64,000 nucleotides of DNA from Bin80 sp965203305. GTDB taxonomy: Bacteria > Bacteroidota > Rhodothermia > Rhodothermales > Bin80. A program made the position numbers and the translations under genes. Location of the stretch: NCBI GenBank assembly GCA_965203305.1, contig OZ241874.1, forward strand, positions 1,488,001 to 1,552,000, written 5' to 3'. A model generated the notes under the pieces. The model saw nothing but the letters and a program-made list of their open reading frames with translations, searched no databases and was not told the origin of the DNA. Positions within the stretch are counted from its first letter, which is position 1. Each line of letters opens with the position of its first letter. Shown piece after piece: positions 28,312-38,173 of this stretch.

Positions 28312-29214
28312 ATGCGGTGTACTCTACTTCCGATCTGTTTTCTGGTTGCATTTTCTGCGATTGCGCAGGAAGTTGACCGGGAACAACTTGAGGCGAATCT
28401 GCGATTCCGAATTCCGGAACTGCAAGATGCCGAGATCACAATTGGGGAAATTGAATCCAGTCCATACGGAAATCTCAAGCAGGGTTCATTCACGATAAAT
28501 GGTCAGCAAACGATCCGATTCCTGCTCTCCGAAGAACGGAGTCACCTGCTTCTGATCACAGCGAACCCGGTAGATATTGGTCTCACAGAGGAAGAGATTG
28601 CTGTCAAGCTGGAAGAGCAGAAAAGACAGAAAGAGGCGGAGGCTGCCGAGAATCACAGAGCATTGAGCCGGTTCGCAGAGGGGAGACCGGGCAAAGGTCC
28701 CGCGGATGCTCCCATCACGATCTATGAATTCAGCGATTTTCAATGCCCTTACTGTGCACGGGCCCGTCTCATTGTGGAGGAAATCCTGAACAAGTATCCA
28801 GAAGAGATACGTTTCGTCTACTTGCATTACCCGCTGGATATGCATGACTGGGCAAAATCTGCGGCAGTTGTAACAGAATGCGCTTCAAGGCAGGATGAAT
28901 CGGCTTTTTGGATTCTGCACGACAACTTCTTTGACCGACAGGGAGAGATCACAAGTGAGTCAATGCTGGACGAGGTTCGCACTTGGCTGGGGGACACTTC
29001 TGTTGATCTTGATGTGTGGCAGGCCTGTGCCTCAGATGAATCCACGGCATCAAACCAGGAAGTTTCGCTGGAGGTTGATATCTCCACCCAGACGGCCAAA
29101 CGCTTTGGCTTGTCTGGAACGCCGGCCTTCTTTGTAAACGGTCATCTCCTGAGGGGAGCACAGCCAGTAGAAGTCTTTGATGACCTGATTGGCAGGATCA
29201 AGGCTGAATTGTAG
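28312..29214 (+). CDS. DsbA-family thiol oxidoreductase, exported
   Basis: From the ATG at 28312 this is 300 residues with a signal peptide (CTLLPICFLVAFSAIAQ). A ~100-residue N-terminal domain is followed by a thioredoxin-fold DsbA/DsbG-like domain with the redox motif C145-P-Y-C148 in FSDFQCPYCARAR. The cis-proline segment SGTPAFFVNG lies near the C-terminus. The family forms or repairs disulfides or acts as a thiol reductant outside the cytoplasm. The frame is open further upstream, antisense to def, but that part is shadow; an ATG at 28258 is a less likely start. The following ~260 bp show no feature. Confidence 0.85.
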   Translation: MRCTLLPICFLVAFSAIAQEVDREQLEANLRFRIPELQDAEITIGEIESSPYGNLKQGSFTINGQQTIRFLLSEERSHLLLITANPVDIGLTEEEIAVKLEEQKRQKEAEAAENHRALSRFAEGRPGKGPADAPITIYEFSDFQCPYCARARLIVEEILNKYPEEIRFVYLHYPLDMHDWAKSAAVVTECASRQDESAFWILHDNFFDRQGEITSESMLDEVRTWLGDTSVDLDVWQACASDESTASNQEVSLEVDISTQTAKRFGLSGTPAFFVNGHLLRGAQPVEVFDDLIGRIKAEL

Positions 29215-29477
29215 AATCAATTTTGCCGGGGGAACTCTTTGTGGAGCGAGCACCAGCCCGTGGATGGGACAGGTTCCCTGTGCTCTTTGTTGGGGGCGTA
29301 TTGCGCCAAATGTTTCCCTATGGATGCATATTCACCGGCTCAGTTGGCAGGAATAGACACCTGGGAGGAGATGGCAGACCTTCCTGTACGCCCCGTACAT
29401 GGCGAACAGGAAACCCGCGTTCGCCCCTGTGCTCCTTGCGGTCCCCGGTTTTTCCATAATTCCCTTTCTTTACGCAG

Positions 29478-30710
29478 TCATCCCGGTGGAGCCATCTGTT
29501 CCGGGTCATCAAAAAGCTCCATCTGCACCTCTCTGGGCTCGGATGGTGGAAGCGATCCCACTTCTGGTGATGCCGGCGGAGCGAGTTTCGGGAGCGTATA
29601 TTTCCGATACGCTTCTCCAATCATGTTGAGTATGTCCTGTGCATTTTCGCGGGCCTCTCCCTCCGCAATCATGTTCATTCTCCCGTTCCACTTCCTGTAT
29701 TCCTTCCGAAGGTATTTTCTCTTTTTCGCCTTGTCCCAGCTGGCATCAATTCCAAGCGATTCTTCCACGGAGGAATCAGCCATGGGCCAGCCCCCAAGTT
29801 CCACCAGTTTTCGATCTCGCAGCTCTTCAATTTTCTTTTCAGGAAGGCCGGAATTGGATACTATTTCATGCAGGCGGCGCAGCTGTTTGCTATGAGCAGT
29901 GCCATTTGCGGATATGACATCATAGCAGAGCTCCAGAGTCTCATACCATAATTCAGTTCCTGCGCTTTTCCGCATGCTTTTAAGCAGAGCATCTGTATCA
30001 ATCTCATGTGCCTTTGCCAGCTTGAGTGCACGCCCCATCATTCCATTGTACGAGCGTAATCGCTGCTCTCTGCTGAGGCCGTCAATATGAATGGCTGCAT
30101 TCACGATCCATTGATCCAGTTTCTTTTTGACGACATTAATTTCCCTATAATCAAGCAGTCCGTCTTCAATCGCAACGGCAAGTGCCAGCCTGAGTGCGAC
30201 AGACTCAATTCTCCGGCACTGTTTCGCTGTCTTGATATACCCATTTCCATACAATGAACAGGAAAATCTGATTTTGCTGCTCCACAATGGTTTATCCTCT
30301 TGGCCTGCCATATTCCCGAGTGCCACGTTAATGGGATCATCCATGTCCTCAAGTCGCACAACCGCCACCAGCTTTCTTGTTCCTCCATAGGGACCAATCA
30401 ATTGATCTGGCGGGAAGATGGCTACAGGGATCCATTCATGGACATGTTTTGATCGTGCATAGATCTTTCCAACCTCTACATACGACTGATAGGCCATCGT
30501 AAACGGCTCCCGGAACTCTGGCTGATTTGATATGACCGGATGAAGCTCGCCATCTGTACAGTCAAAAAGAGACACGATAAAGGCAACATCCTTCCGAAAT
30601 GCCCGGCGGGGAAATTCTCCCCTCACCTCAATCTTTTTGAACTTGTGTCCACCCACGGTTAAGTTGCCGACACGAAGTTTCAGAGATGGCTTCTTCGGAG
30701 TATGTGGCAT
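29478..30710 (-). CDS. TerB-like plus degenerate J-like protein of a membrane Hsp70 cassette
   Basis: This is a 410-residue protein. An N-terminal beta-rich domain (about 1-160) is not recognised. The middle (about 170-310) reads like a TerB helical domain, with ALAVAIEDGLLDYREINVV and a second ISANGTAHSKQLRRL repeat. Residues 325-385 resemble helices II and III of a J domain (LGIDASWDKAKKRKYLRKEY, then AQDILNMIGEAYRKY), but the HPD tripeptide is replaced by a WNGR turn. TerB followed by a J domain is the DjlA arrangement. The gene follows an Hsp70 gene after 171 bp on the same strand. It is inferred to be the co-chaperone of that Hsp70. The last ~30 residues are Pro/Glu-rich. Confidence 0.65.
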   Translation of the reverse strand: MPHTPKKPSLKLRVGNLTVGGHKFKKIEVRGEFPRRAFRKDVAFIVSLFDCTDGELHPVISNQPEFREPFTMAYQSYVEVGKIYARSKHVHEWIPVAIFPPDQLIGPYGGTRKLVAVVRLEDMDDPINVALGNMAGQEDKPLWSSKIRFSCSLYGNGYIKTAKQCRRIESVALRLALAVAIEDGLLDYREINVVKKKLDQWIVNAAIHIDGLSREQRLRSYNGMMGRALKLAKAHEIDTDALLKSMRKSAGTELWYETLELCYDVISANGTAHSKQLRRLHEIVSNSGLPEKKIEELRDRKLVELGGWPMADSSVEESLGIDASWDKAKKRKYLRKEYRKWNGRMNMIAEGEARENAQDILNMIGEAYRKYTLPKLAPPASPEVGSLPPSEPREVQMELFDDPEQMAPPG

Positions 30711-30881
30711 CAGGGACAGATTGTCATGGAAGATAGCTTGACGAATTTCTGGCCAGGAAATGACGTATCTAGGGCACTACAATGCCTGCCAGTTCGGAAT
30801 GCAAAAAGAAGCCTGGGGAAGCCAGTCAGGAACACAGTCATGAAAGAACGACGAAAAGCAAACCGGATATGCACAAGCACC

Positions 30882-32369
30882 TCAGTCTTTCATAAGGTCA
30901 ACGACGATCTCCTTTCTTGCACCAGATTCAACATCCTCAAAATGGCAGTGCATGATCTGATTGATGTCATACTTGTACGTAATAAGCACTTTCTGTCCAG
31001 GATCTCTTCCGGGGGGCAATTTTAGATTACTTTCCCCAATAACCCGGATAAATGCGGGGTTGATATTCTCTTCCTCATAATCACACTCCGTAACCGTACA
31101 CTTGATTATTTGCTGATCATATGCAATTGTCGCATACGATTCTGTCATCGCACAGGGGATGGGAGAGCCTTTTCGGATAAGGATTGAATTTATTTCGGAT
31201 GGATCGTCTTCATCCTCGTCCCATTTAAGAGCGATGGTTCCAAAATGCTTGTTGGCCACATCCTGCACCCGCAACTCGGCTGCGGATGCCTGCTGGAGTT
31301 TTGTAAGGATATCCTGATCGCTCCTGTGTCCGGCATACAGTGCAGCTCCCAAGGCCACTACCTCGTCCACATTGGCAATGCTCAGCGGTTCTTTGCCAAA
31401 CACTTCCCGCACGCACTGCTGGATCGCAGGGATTCGCGTACTGCCTCCGGCGAGGATAACTCCATCCAGATCGCCAGCTTGAAGTTCGGCCCCGTCCAGC
31501 GCATTCTCGCAGCACAGGTACACCTGCGTCACGAAGCTGGATATGCTGGACTCAAATTCCTCTCGGGTTATTTCAATCACCTGTCCCTTCACGAAAATGC
31601 TGACTTTTTCCCGTCGAGAGAGGGAGTGTTTCAGGTCCTGGATTCTGCGCAAGTCACATCCCTCGTGGCTCATGCTCTCCAGAGAAACCTCTTCTCCTGT
31701 CAGCTTCTCATACTTTTCTTTTACGACAGCCTGCAGGGCTTCGTCAAAGTCCACTCCCCCCAGTCGTGCGATGCCATCACTCCAGATGACATCCACTTCT
31801 TTTCCGTCAAATCTTGCAATCGTAATGTCAAATGTCCCCCCTCCGAGGTCAAATACCGCATAGTTTCCGGCCTGGTGAAGTTTCCCGTCATAGGCATAGT
31901 ACAGGGCAGCTGCCGTTGGCTCGTTAATAATGTTGGCAACCTTCAGCCCCGCGGCTTCTGCTGCCTCCATGGTTGCTTTGCGGGCTTCATTGCTGAAGTT
32001 TGCGGGTACGGTAATCACGACAGGAGCAAATGTTCCCACCCCCTCTTCGGCATAGGCAGCAATGCATGTAAGAACATGGCTGCTCAATTCCACCGGGGTC
32101 ATGCTGTGAGGACCAATCTGGTAGCGTTTGGAGGTTCCCATTTCACGCTTGAATCGCGCTGCGGAGGATTTATGCTCCATGCTGTAATCTGCTGCCCACT
32201 GTCCCCATGCGTCCACTCCAACCCTCCACTCGTCGTGGATGAGTGCAACACAGGACGGCAAAAGGTACTTTCCATCCTGATCAGGGAGCATCACAGGTCT
32301 TCCGTATTCGTCAAACTGTGCCGCGGCCGAGTATGTAGTGCCCAGGTCAATTCCAATAATTGAGTTCAT
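30882..32369 (-). CDS. Short Hsp70 (DnaK-like) lacking the C-terminal lid
   Basis: This 495-residue protein has a complete Hsp70 nucleotide-binding domain (about 1-375): IGIDLGTTYSAAA, VPANFSNEARKAT, NEPTAAALYYAY, FDLGGGTFDITIA and ILAGGSTRIPAI. A reduced beta substrate-binding-like part follows (about 390-495), and the alpha-helical lid of DnaK (about 640 residues) is missing. ATP-driven client binding is expected, but with altered clients. The upstream LRR/GrpE-like gene ends 12 bp before it, and the TerB/J-like gene follows. This is therefore a dedicated chaperone, not the housekeeping DnaK. Confidence 0.9.
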   Translation of the reverse strand: MNSIIGIDLGTTYSAAAQFDEYGRPVMLPDQDGKYLLPSCVALIHDEWRVGVDAWGQWAADYSMEHKSSAARFKREMGTSKRYQIGPHSMTPVELSSHVLTCIAAYAEEGVGTFAPVVITVPANFSNEARKATMEAAEAAGLKVANIINEPTAAALYYAYDGKLHQAGNYAVFDLGGGTFDITIARFDGKEVDVIWSDGIARLGGVDFDEALQAVVKEKYEKLTGEEVSLESMSHEGCDLRRIQDLKHSLSRREKVSIFVKGQVIEITREEFESSISSFVTQVYLCCENALDGAELQAGDLDGVILAGGSTRIPAIQQCVREVFGKEPLSIANVDEVVALGAALYAGHRSDQDILTKLQQASAAELRVQDVANKHFGTIALKWDEDEDDPSEINSILIRKGSPIPCAMTESYATIAYDQQIIKCTVTECDYEEENINPAFIRVIGESNLKLPPGRDPGQKVLITYKYDINQIMHCHFEDVESGARKEIVVDLMKD

Positions 32370-32381
32370 ATGATGCTATTC

Positions 32382-34499
32382 CTATTCTTCAGGTTTGAAT
32401 CTGTAAATGGCAACGCGTGCCGGGATCAGGATTTCTCTTTCTCTGCCACCCTGCATGACATACCCCGGTTCCAGTATCTCGGCGATCTTGCAGTCATCTT
32501 CCCGAGTGGTGGTCGGCAGGATTTTTGGATGGTCCGAAACTCCGAAGGCGTACCGATAATCACTTCCAGTCTCAGGAGTAAATGGCTGTACATCGCACTC
32601 CAGCAGAGCGTCTTCCAAAAGGGAATGGATGGATTCAAGATGGGAGATTGATTCCTCTGTATTTGTGTTTTTTATAAAGTACTGAACCGCCTGATCCACC
32701 CGGACGAAGCGGGTGACAAATTTACGAAATACTGCATTGTCGTGGCCCTGCTTTAGACGTTTCACTTCCTGCTCTCGTTCGCTGAGTGTGCTTCGCAAAC
32801 TTTTGAGAGCTGACATAAATTCTTCGGTATCACTGCGCTGGCTCTGAGGCTGCTGGGAGAGGTTTGCTATGGAATCAAGTGCATGAAGGAGTATGTCCAG
32901 ACGCTCTTCAATGGGCTTCAGACTGCTTGAATGCGGATCAGCCTTGGCAGGTGTTTCTTCGGGCTCTCTTGTGGTCTTGACTCTCTGATCCCGATCATTC
33001 AGCAAGCGGTGAAGGCTCTCCAGGATGGAAATAAGCTTCGCAGTGTTCTCGTCATGTCCCAGATTTGCAAGAACGGTATCCAGCTGTTTTTCAATGGCAT
33101 GCAGCCTGTCTGCATGTGGGCTACTTTCCGAGGGCCTGTCCCGAGACTCCCCGGACTGTTTGATCCGGGTGAAAAGCATAAAGAGAACGGTACCAACCCC
33201 AAGCAGCCCAAAACTGATGACAAGCCAGTCTGGAAGTCTTCCAGGGCGTTCCCGGCTGATGTTCGAGGACATCACAGATGGTGTTACCTGCCTGTTTTCG
33301 CAAGTTCCAATCCCGAGTACCGTTGGAATACTCTCCAGCCACAGTTGCACTGCAGCAGTATCCGGGATACAGAGCTGTGTATCAGATGCCGAAAATATCT
33401 GGAGAGCTTGAAGCGAAGACAGCTCGTCGGGAATGGCTCCTTGCAATGGATTGCCGTCTATGCTCAAAACCTCAAGTCTGGTGAGGGAGCCGATCTCTGG
33501 GGAGAGGTTCCCGTCGAGATGATTCCGTTCAAGCCGCAGGGTACGGACATGCCCGTCTTCCACAGAAATGCCATGCCACAATCCGACAGTCTCAGCTTTT
33601 AGACGGTGCGCAAAATTCCATCCGGCCTGGTCAATCCAGTCAGCCCCCCTTGTGGACTGATACAGTGTTTCCAGTGCATCCCATTCTTCCGCTGGCAGAC
33701 AGGCATGCTCCAGAACTTCCAGATTCGGTTCAAAGTTCTCATCTGGAACTGCATTCACCCGGTCGATGCAGAGGGCGGATTCGTCCAGATAGAAATTAAT
33801 GGATGTCGCCTGCCGGGAATCTGTCACGAGAATTACCCCGAACAGGTTCGGGTTTTCTCCCAGCCACAGCCATTCCAGATTTGGAAGCTCTGTGATCTCC
33901 TGAGGGAGGGAGCCGGAGAGCTGGTTGGCATGCAGCCATATTCCCCGCAAATTTCGCAGTCTGCCCAGACCCTGCGGGACACTGCCTTCCAGGCGATTTC
34001 CACGAAGGTTCAGATATTCCAGCTGGATCAGGTTTCCCAGCTCTGCAGGAATCGTTCCAGACAGCAGATTTTTCTGGAGGCGAAGTCTCCGCAGGGAAGC
34101 AAGGTTTCCGATCCATGGGCCGATGGGTCCGAAGAGTTCATTGCCTTGCAAATCAAGTATCCTGAGAGCCGAAAGATTCCCCAGTTCAACAGGAAGGGTG
34201 CCGGTTAATCCATTCTCAGAAAGATCCAGCTCGGTGACTCGTCCGTTCATAACCGTGATCCCATGCCATCCTGCCAAATTCTCAGGGGCGGGGGATTCGA
34301 GATGAATGTCCCAGCTGGCATTGTTTGTCCAGCTGTTGCCACCGGTGGCAACATAGAGTGCTTTCAGTCCCTCCCAGTCGGATTCACTGATGCGCTCCTC
34401 CGTTTGCTGTGCGGTGACCTGTGGACACGCAATCAGGCAGATCAGGAGCAGGATATTTCCTGCCAGACGAGGCAAATTCTGTGCGGATCTTCGGCTCAT
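32382..34499 (-). CDS. LRR ectodomain - TM - coiled coil - GrpE-like membrane protein
   Basis: From the ATG at 34499 this is 705 residues beginning with a signal peptide (NILLLICLIACPQVTAQ). Two blocks of plant-type leucine-rich repeats follow (about 35-290 and 300-395), each led by a WHGI(T/S)V...GRV segment. A transmembrane helix lies at about 424-446, then charged coiled coils to about 590. The last ~110 residues contain FVTRFVRVDQAVQYFI, LLECDVQPFTPETGSDYRYA and a final ILIPARVAIYRF, resembling the beta domain of GrpE nucleotide-exchange factors. The predicted topology places the LRRs outside and the GrpE-like part inside, next to the Hsp70 encoded 12 bp downstream. The frame is open to 34790, but the added 97 residues precede the signal peptide and look non-coding. 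Confidence 0.7.
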   Translation of the reverse strand: MSRRSAQNLPRLAGNILLLICLIACPQVTAQQTEERISESDWEGLKALYVATGGNSWTNNASWDIHLESPAPENLAGWHGITVMNGRVTELDLSENGLTGTLPVELGNLSALRILDLQGNELFGPIGPWIGNLASLRRLRLQKNLLSGTIPAELGNLIQLEYLNLRGNRLEGSVPQGLGRLRNLRGIWLHANQLSGSLPQEITELPNLEWLWLGENPNLFGVILVTDSRQATSINFYLDESALCIDRVNAVPDENFEPNLEVLEHACLPAEEWDALETLYQSTRGADWIDQAGWNFAHRLKAETVGLWHGISVEDGHVRTLRLERNHLDGNLSPEIGSLTRLEVLSIDGNPLQGAIPDELSSLQALQIFSASDTQLCIPDTAAVQLWLESIPTVLGIGTCENRQVTPSVMSSNISRERPGRLPDWLVISFGLLGVGTVLFMLFTRIKQSGESRDRPSESSPHADRLHAIEKQLDTVLANLGHDENTAKLISILESLHRLLNDRDQRVKTTREPEETPAKADPHSSSLKPIEERLDILLHALDSIANLSQQPQSQRSDTEEFMSALKSLRSTLSEREQEVKRLKQGHDNAVFRKFVTRFVRVDQAVQYFIKNTNTEESISHLESIHSLLEDALLECDVQPFTPETGSDYRYAFGVSDHPKILPTTTREDDCKIAEILEPGYVMQGGREREILIPARVAIYRFKPEE

Positions 34500-34850
34500 A
34501 AACAGCAGATCGTCCTCAGTCTTGTGGACATGGCGATACCTGTCATAGTTTCTGTACGGTGTGGCCTGAAGATACGGTTCACGCAGAGAATCGCCCGCCT
34601 GTGAGTTCGCACGGAACTGTCCCGATTTCTGTTCCTGGGGAAGGCAGGAAGCTGCCGTTTCTGAATCTGTGCGGCTGAACCCGCAGCGACAGGCTAAACG
34701 CTGTACCTGCGATGGGGTGCCAGGCATGGATCCCGCCAGATCGGACCGCTTGATGATCTCGTTTATCATTTTGGACATCGGGAAGGGCATTCCGGGATGC
34801 CGGATTGACAGAGGAGGTACTGCAGCGATTTATTTGCCGAACGCACGCTC
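34500..34850. other. Region upstream of the LRR/Hsp70 cassette
   Basis: This stretch lies between the signal-peptide start of the LRR protein and the SDR stop. An open minus-strand frame covers most of it in phase with the LRR gene, but it shows no domain and would bury the signal peptide. The cassette promoter is expected here; none could be identified by eye. Confidence 0.4.
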
Positions 34851-35672
34851 TCAGATTCCCAGCCCGCCTGTGACTTCTAGTGTATGGCCGGTAATGTAGC
34901 TGGCAAGCGGTGAAGCCATGAGGATGATTCCCGCGGCCGCCTCATCCGCTGTCCCCGGCCGTTTCAGGGGGATCGCAGCAAAGGAGGCATTCCGAACCTT
35001 TTCGGGGATCCCCAGGGCGATGGTTGTTCCCCCAACTGTATGGGTATGCCCCTCATCCACAGGGCGTGTCAGCCTTGTATCAATAAATCCGAAGGCAACG
35101 GCATTGCACCGGATTCCAAACATTCCCCATTCTCGGGCAATCGTTTTTGTCATTCCGATCACTCCCATTTTGGCCGTGGCATAATTGACCTGTCCGGTAT
35201 TTCCGTGCAGGCCGGAGGTGGAAGACACATTCACAATGCACCGGTGCGGATGTGGCTGGCCGGCTTCTGTTTCCTCTTTTGCCAGGGGCCGCCATATCCC
35301 GGCAATGGCGCGGGCCAGGCGAAAGGGAGCCGTCGTATGTACATCCTGGATTCGCTGCCACTGCTCATCCGTCATCTTGTGCAACATTCCATCCCAGGTG
35401 AATCCGGCATTATTGACTAGAATATTGAGCTGCCCGCACTGCTGGATCACCTGCTGAATGAGCAGTTCAGGGGTTTTCGGGTCTGTCACATCGCCGGGCA
35501 GATCCCATGCAGTATTTCCGTCCTTCCGAATCTTCTGTGAGGCCTTTGCACATGCTTCGGCATCCAGATCATTGATGAACACCTGCGCTCCCATGTGTGC
35601 AAATTTTTGAGCGGCAGCATAGCCAATGCCATTTGCAGCTCCTGTAATCAAAATCACTTGGCCGTCAAACAT
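34851..35672 (-). CDS. SDR-family oxidoreductase, FabG-like
   Basis: This 273-residue classical short-chain dehydrogenase has the nucleotide-binding motif TGAANGIG (10-17), the NNAG motif (87-90), and catalytic S150/S151, Y164 and K168 (YATAK). It resembles 3-oxoacyl-ACP reductases and related NAD(P)-dependent alcohol dehydrogenases. The segment VDEGHTHTVGGTTIALGIPE in the substrate-loop region is longer than in housekeeping FabG, so another 3-hydroxyacyl or alcohol substrate is possible. No partner gene is adjacent; its start faces the DUF5916 gene across 138 bp. Confidence 0.9.
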   Translation of the reverse strand: MFDGQVILITGAANGIGYAAAQKFAHMGAQVFINDLDAEACAKASQKIRKDGNTAWDLPGDVTDPKTPELLIQQVIQQCGQLNILVNNAGFTWDGMLHKMTDEQWQRIQDVHTTAPFRLARAIAGIWRPLAKEETEAGQPHPHRCIVNVSSTSGLHGNTGQVNYATAKMGVIGMTKTIAREWGMFGIRCNAVAFGFIDTRLTRPVDEGHTHTVGGTTIALGIPEKVRNASFAAIPLKRPGTADEAAAGIILMASPLASYITGHTLEVTGGLGI

Positions 35673-35810
35673 GATTGTTCAGGATTTATATCGAATGGAG
35701 TGAAGAAACACCATTTTCTGCGTAACAATGCGGGTTGTACTCTCGTACGGGGGAAAGGCACTCTTGTATGCTGGGATACAAGTATACTTTCACCCTCAAC
35801 TTATTGACGA

Positions 35811-38117
35811 ATGCGAAGACTTTTAATAGGTGTCGCGGTATGTGTCTGTCTTGTATCCCCGACCCGATCCCAGTCCCTGAACGGAGATTCAGAAGACAGA
35901 CCCTATCAGTCCGAATCCACGGACGAGTTTCAACCCAATATCAAACCGTCTCTTACGCTCACGAGAGCAACAGGAAACATCCGAATTGACGGAAAACTGG
36001 ATGAAGACGCATGGAATGAACTGATTCCTGTACGAAACTTTTCGGAGGTCTTCCCGAACGATATGGTTCGTCCCCCGGTGGAGATGAGGGGGATGATGAC
36101 CTATGATGCAGATCACCTTTATGTAGCGATTGTCGTTACGGATGATCCAGATTATATTCGTGCCAACATCAGTGATCGCGATGAGATTTGGCAGGATGAC
36201 TACGCCGGAATTATCCTTGATCCCAACCGCGACGGTCAGGGCATGTATTTCATTGCATCAAACCCGTTGGGGATACAGGCGGATACATTTATTTCGCCGA
36301 ATAACGAGGATGAGGGATTTGATATTCTGTTTCGGTCCGGTGGCCAGATTACAGAATATGGATACCAGATTGAGCTGGCGATTCCGTTCAAGAGTCTGCG
36401 TTTTCCGAACGCGGATTCCCAGACATGGGGAGCTACGTTCTGGGTTACCCGACCGCGCGAGAGCAGGAACCAGTATTCGTGGGCCGCAGTTACGCGGGAT
36501 GATCCATGCACGAGCTGTCAACTGGGCGAAATCAATGGAATCCAGGGAGTGAAAGCTGGACGCAATCTGGAAATTCTCCCCTCGCTAACAGGTGGAGGAT
36601 CGGGAGCACTTCAGGATGATGACATTCCCACATCAGGATTCAAGAATGAACGCATGACTCTGGAGCCTTCCCTGAATCTCAAGTATGGGATCACCTCCGA
36701 GGTTACCGCAGATGTGACGGTAAACCCGGATTTTAGCCAGATTGAATCGGATGAGGCCCAGATTGATGTGAACTCCACATTTGCCTTGTCCTTTGAGGAA
36801 CGTCGCCCGTTCTTTCAGGAAGGATCGGGGCTGTTCAATACGGAGATTCGGACCGTGTACACCAGGTCTATTAACGATCCCATTGGGGCTGCCAAGTTGA
36901 CGGGGCGTTTCGGATCCGTCGATGTAGCCTATATCGGTGCAAGAGACAACAATTCTCCGCTGCTCTTGCCCTTTGAGGAGAAGAGCCATCTTCTGGAGGG
37001 GGGACACAGTGTCTCCAACATTCTGCGGGCAAGGCACAACTTCAACAATGACTCCTTCATTGGCGCACTTCTGACAGACCGCAGGCTGGATGAGGGCGGG
37101 TCCGGGTCTACCGTCAGCATGGATGCGGCGACCAGGTTTCTGCAAAAATACATTCTCAGCGGGCAGTTCGTCTACAGCAATACGGTGGAACCAGTGGATG
37201 AAGAATTGAGTGAGGATGTGGATAATATTACATTTGGCAAGAAGGGATATACGAGTGCACTGGATGGCGAGTCGTTTGGCGGGTATGCAGCCAGAGTTGA
37301 ATTTGACAGGTCTGCGCGTCACTGGTCATTTGAGGTCGGTTACGAAGCCGTGAGCCCGACATTTCGTGCAGATAACGGGTTCGTTCGCCAGAATAACAAT
37401 CAGACAGCCTATATCTGGCAGGGCGTGACGATTTATCCTGAAGAGACTGTCCCATTTATAGACCGGATCAGGCCCAACATGGTAGTGGGAAGCAACTGGA
37501 ATTTTGACGGATTGCAGAAAAGCTTCTTCTTTCGCCCGTCCCTGTTCATTCAGCTCAAGAAGCAGACGAATATCCAGATCAACTGGTGGTATCGGGAGGA
37601 GAATTTTTCCGGAATTCAATTTGACGGAATGACCAGAGTGAATGGATGGGTATCCAGCAATTTTAGCCGAAGAGTCAATCTGGGAGTAAATGTAAGCGTT
37701 GGTGAGTCCATTGCACGATCTGAGGATGTGCCAGAGATCGGAAACAGCTTTGATTTCCGTGTCTGGGGAGTTGTGCGTCCAACACAGCGCATGTCAATTC
37801 AGCCGCAGTTCTCCTACTCCAGGCTTTCCGACAAGGAGACGGGAGAAGACTTTTTCAGCGGGTACATCACACGGGCAAGGATAAAGTATCAATTTAGCCG
37901 TCACTTCTTCTTGCGCACAGTTGTGCAGTACAGCGACTTTTCCAAGTCACTGGAAATTGATCCGCTCCTCACCTACAAGGTCAACGCATTCACCGCTCTG
38001 CATGTCGGTTCCACGCATGATCTGGATCAGTACACGCGTACGGACGGGGCAGAGAAGTATTTCAGGCAGAGCAGTCGTCAGATCTTCTTCAAGGTGCAGT
38101 ATCTCTTCCGCAGATAA
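35811..38117 (+). CDS. DUF5916 protein with CBM9-like N-terminal domain
   Basis: This 768-residue protein has a signal peptide (RRLLIGVAVCVCLVSPTRSQ). An N-terminal carbohydrate-binding family 9-like domain follows (about 45-240; KLDEDAWNE, RDEIWQDDYAGIILDPNRDG, FKSLRFP). The large C-terminal DUF5916 region (about 255-768) has many alternating beta strands and ends in an aromatic residue pattern (KVQYLFRR), as expected for an outer-membrane beta barrel. Such proteins are common in Bacteroidota and Rhodothermota. Substrate and role are unknown. It is a single gene; the next gene starts 57 bp downstream. Confidence 0.88.
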   Translation: MRRLLIGVAVCVCLVSPTRSQSLNGDSEDRPYQSESTDEFQPNIKPSLTLTRATGNIRIDGKLDEDAWNELIPVRNFSEVFPNDMVRPPVEMRGMMTYDADHLYVAIVVTDDPDYIRANISDRDEIWQDDYAGIILDPNRDGQGMYFIASNPLGIQADTFISPNNEDEGFDILFRSGGQITEYGYQIELAIPFKSLRFPNADSQTWGATFWVTRPRESRNQYSWAAVTRDDPCTSCQLGEINGIQGVKAGRNLEILPSLTGGGSGALQDDDIPTSGFKNERMTLEPSLNLKYGITSEVTADVTVNPDFSQIESDEAQIDVNSTFALSFEERRPFFQEGSGLFNTEIRTVYTRSINDPIGAAKLTGRFGSVDVAYIGARDNNSPLLLPFEEKSHLLEGGHSVSNILRARHNFNNDSFIGALLTDRRLDEGGSGSTVSMDAATRFLQKYILSGQFVYSNTVEPVDEELSEDVDNITFGKKGYTSALDGESFGGYAARVEFDRSARHWSFEVGYEAVSPTFRADNGFVRQNNNQTAYIWQGVTIYPEETVPFIDRIRPNMVVGSNWNFDGLQKSFFFRPSLFIQLKKQTNIQINWWYREENFSGIQFDGMTRVNGWVSSNFSRRVNLGVNVSVGESIARSEDVPEIGNSFDFRVWGVVRPTQRMSIQPQFSYSRLSDKETGEDFFSGYITRARIKYQFSRHFFLRTVVQYSDFSKSLEIDPLLTYKVNAFTALHVGSTHDLDQYTRTDGAEKYFRQSSRQIFFKVQYLFRR

Positions 38118-38173
38118 AATTGACAATGTTGTATCCTGCGTCGTAAATTGTATTTGAATTTGCCTCACGACGC

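Noticed and set aside
29239..29477. Possible small gene between the DsbA-like and TerB/J-like genes
   Set aside because: Frames here run on into the antisense of the 410-residue gene and show no recognisable motif.
34500..34790. 97-codon N-terminal extension of the LRR protein
   Set aside because: It precedes a clear signal peptide and shows no domain, so the start at 34499 is preferred.
35763..35792. Bacteroidota-type promoter (TTG...TATACTTTC) before the DUF5916 gene
   Set aside because: Spacing is plausible, but one weak match in this base composition is not enough to list as a feature.
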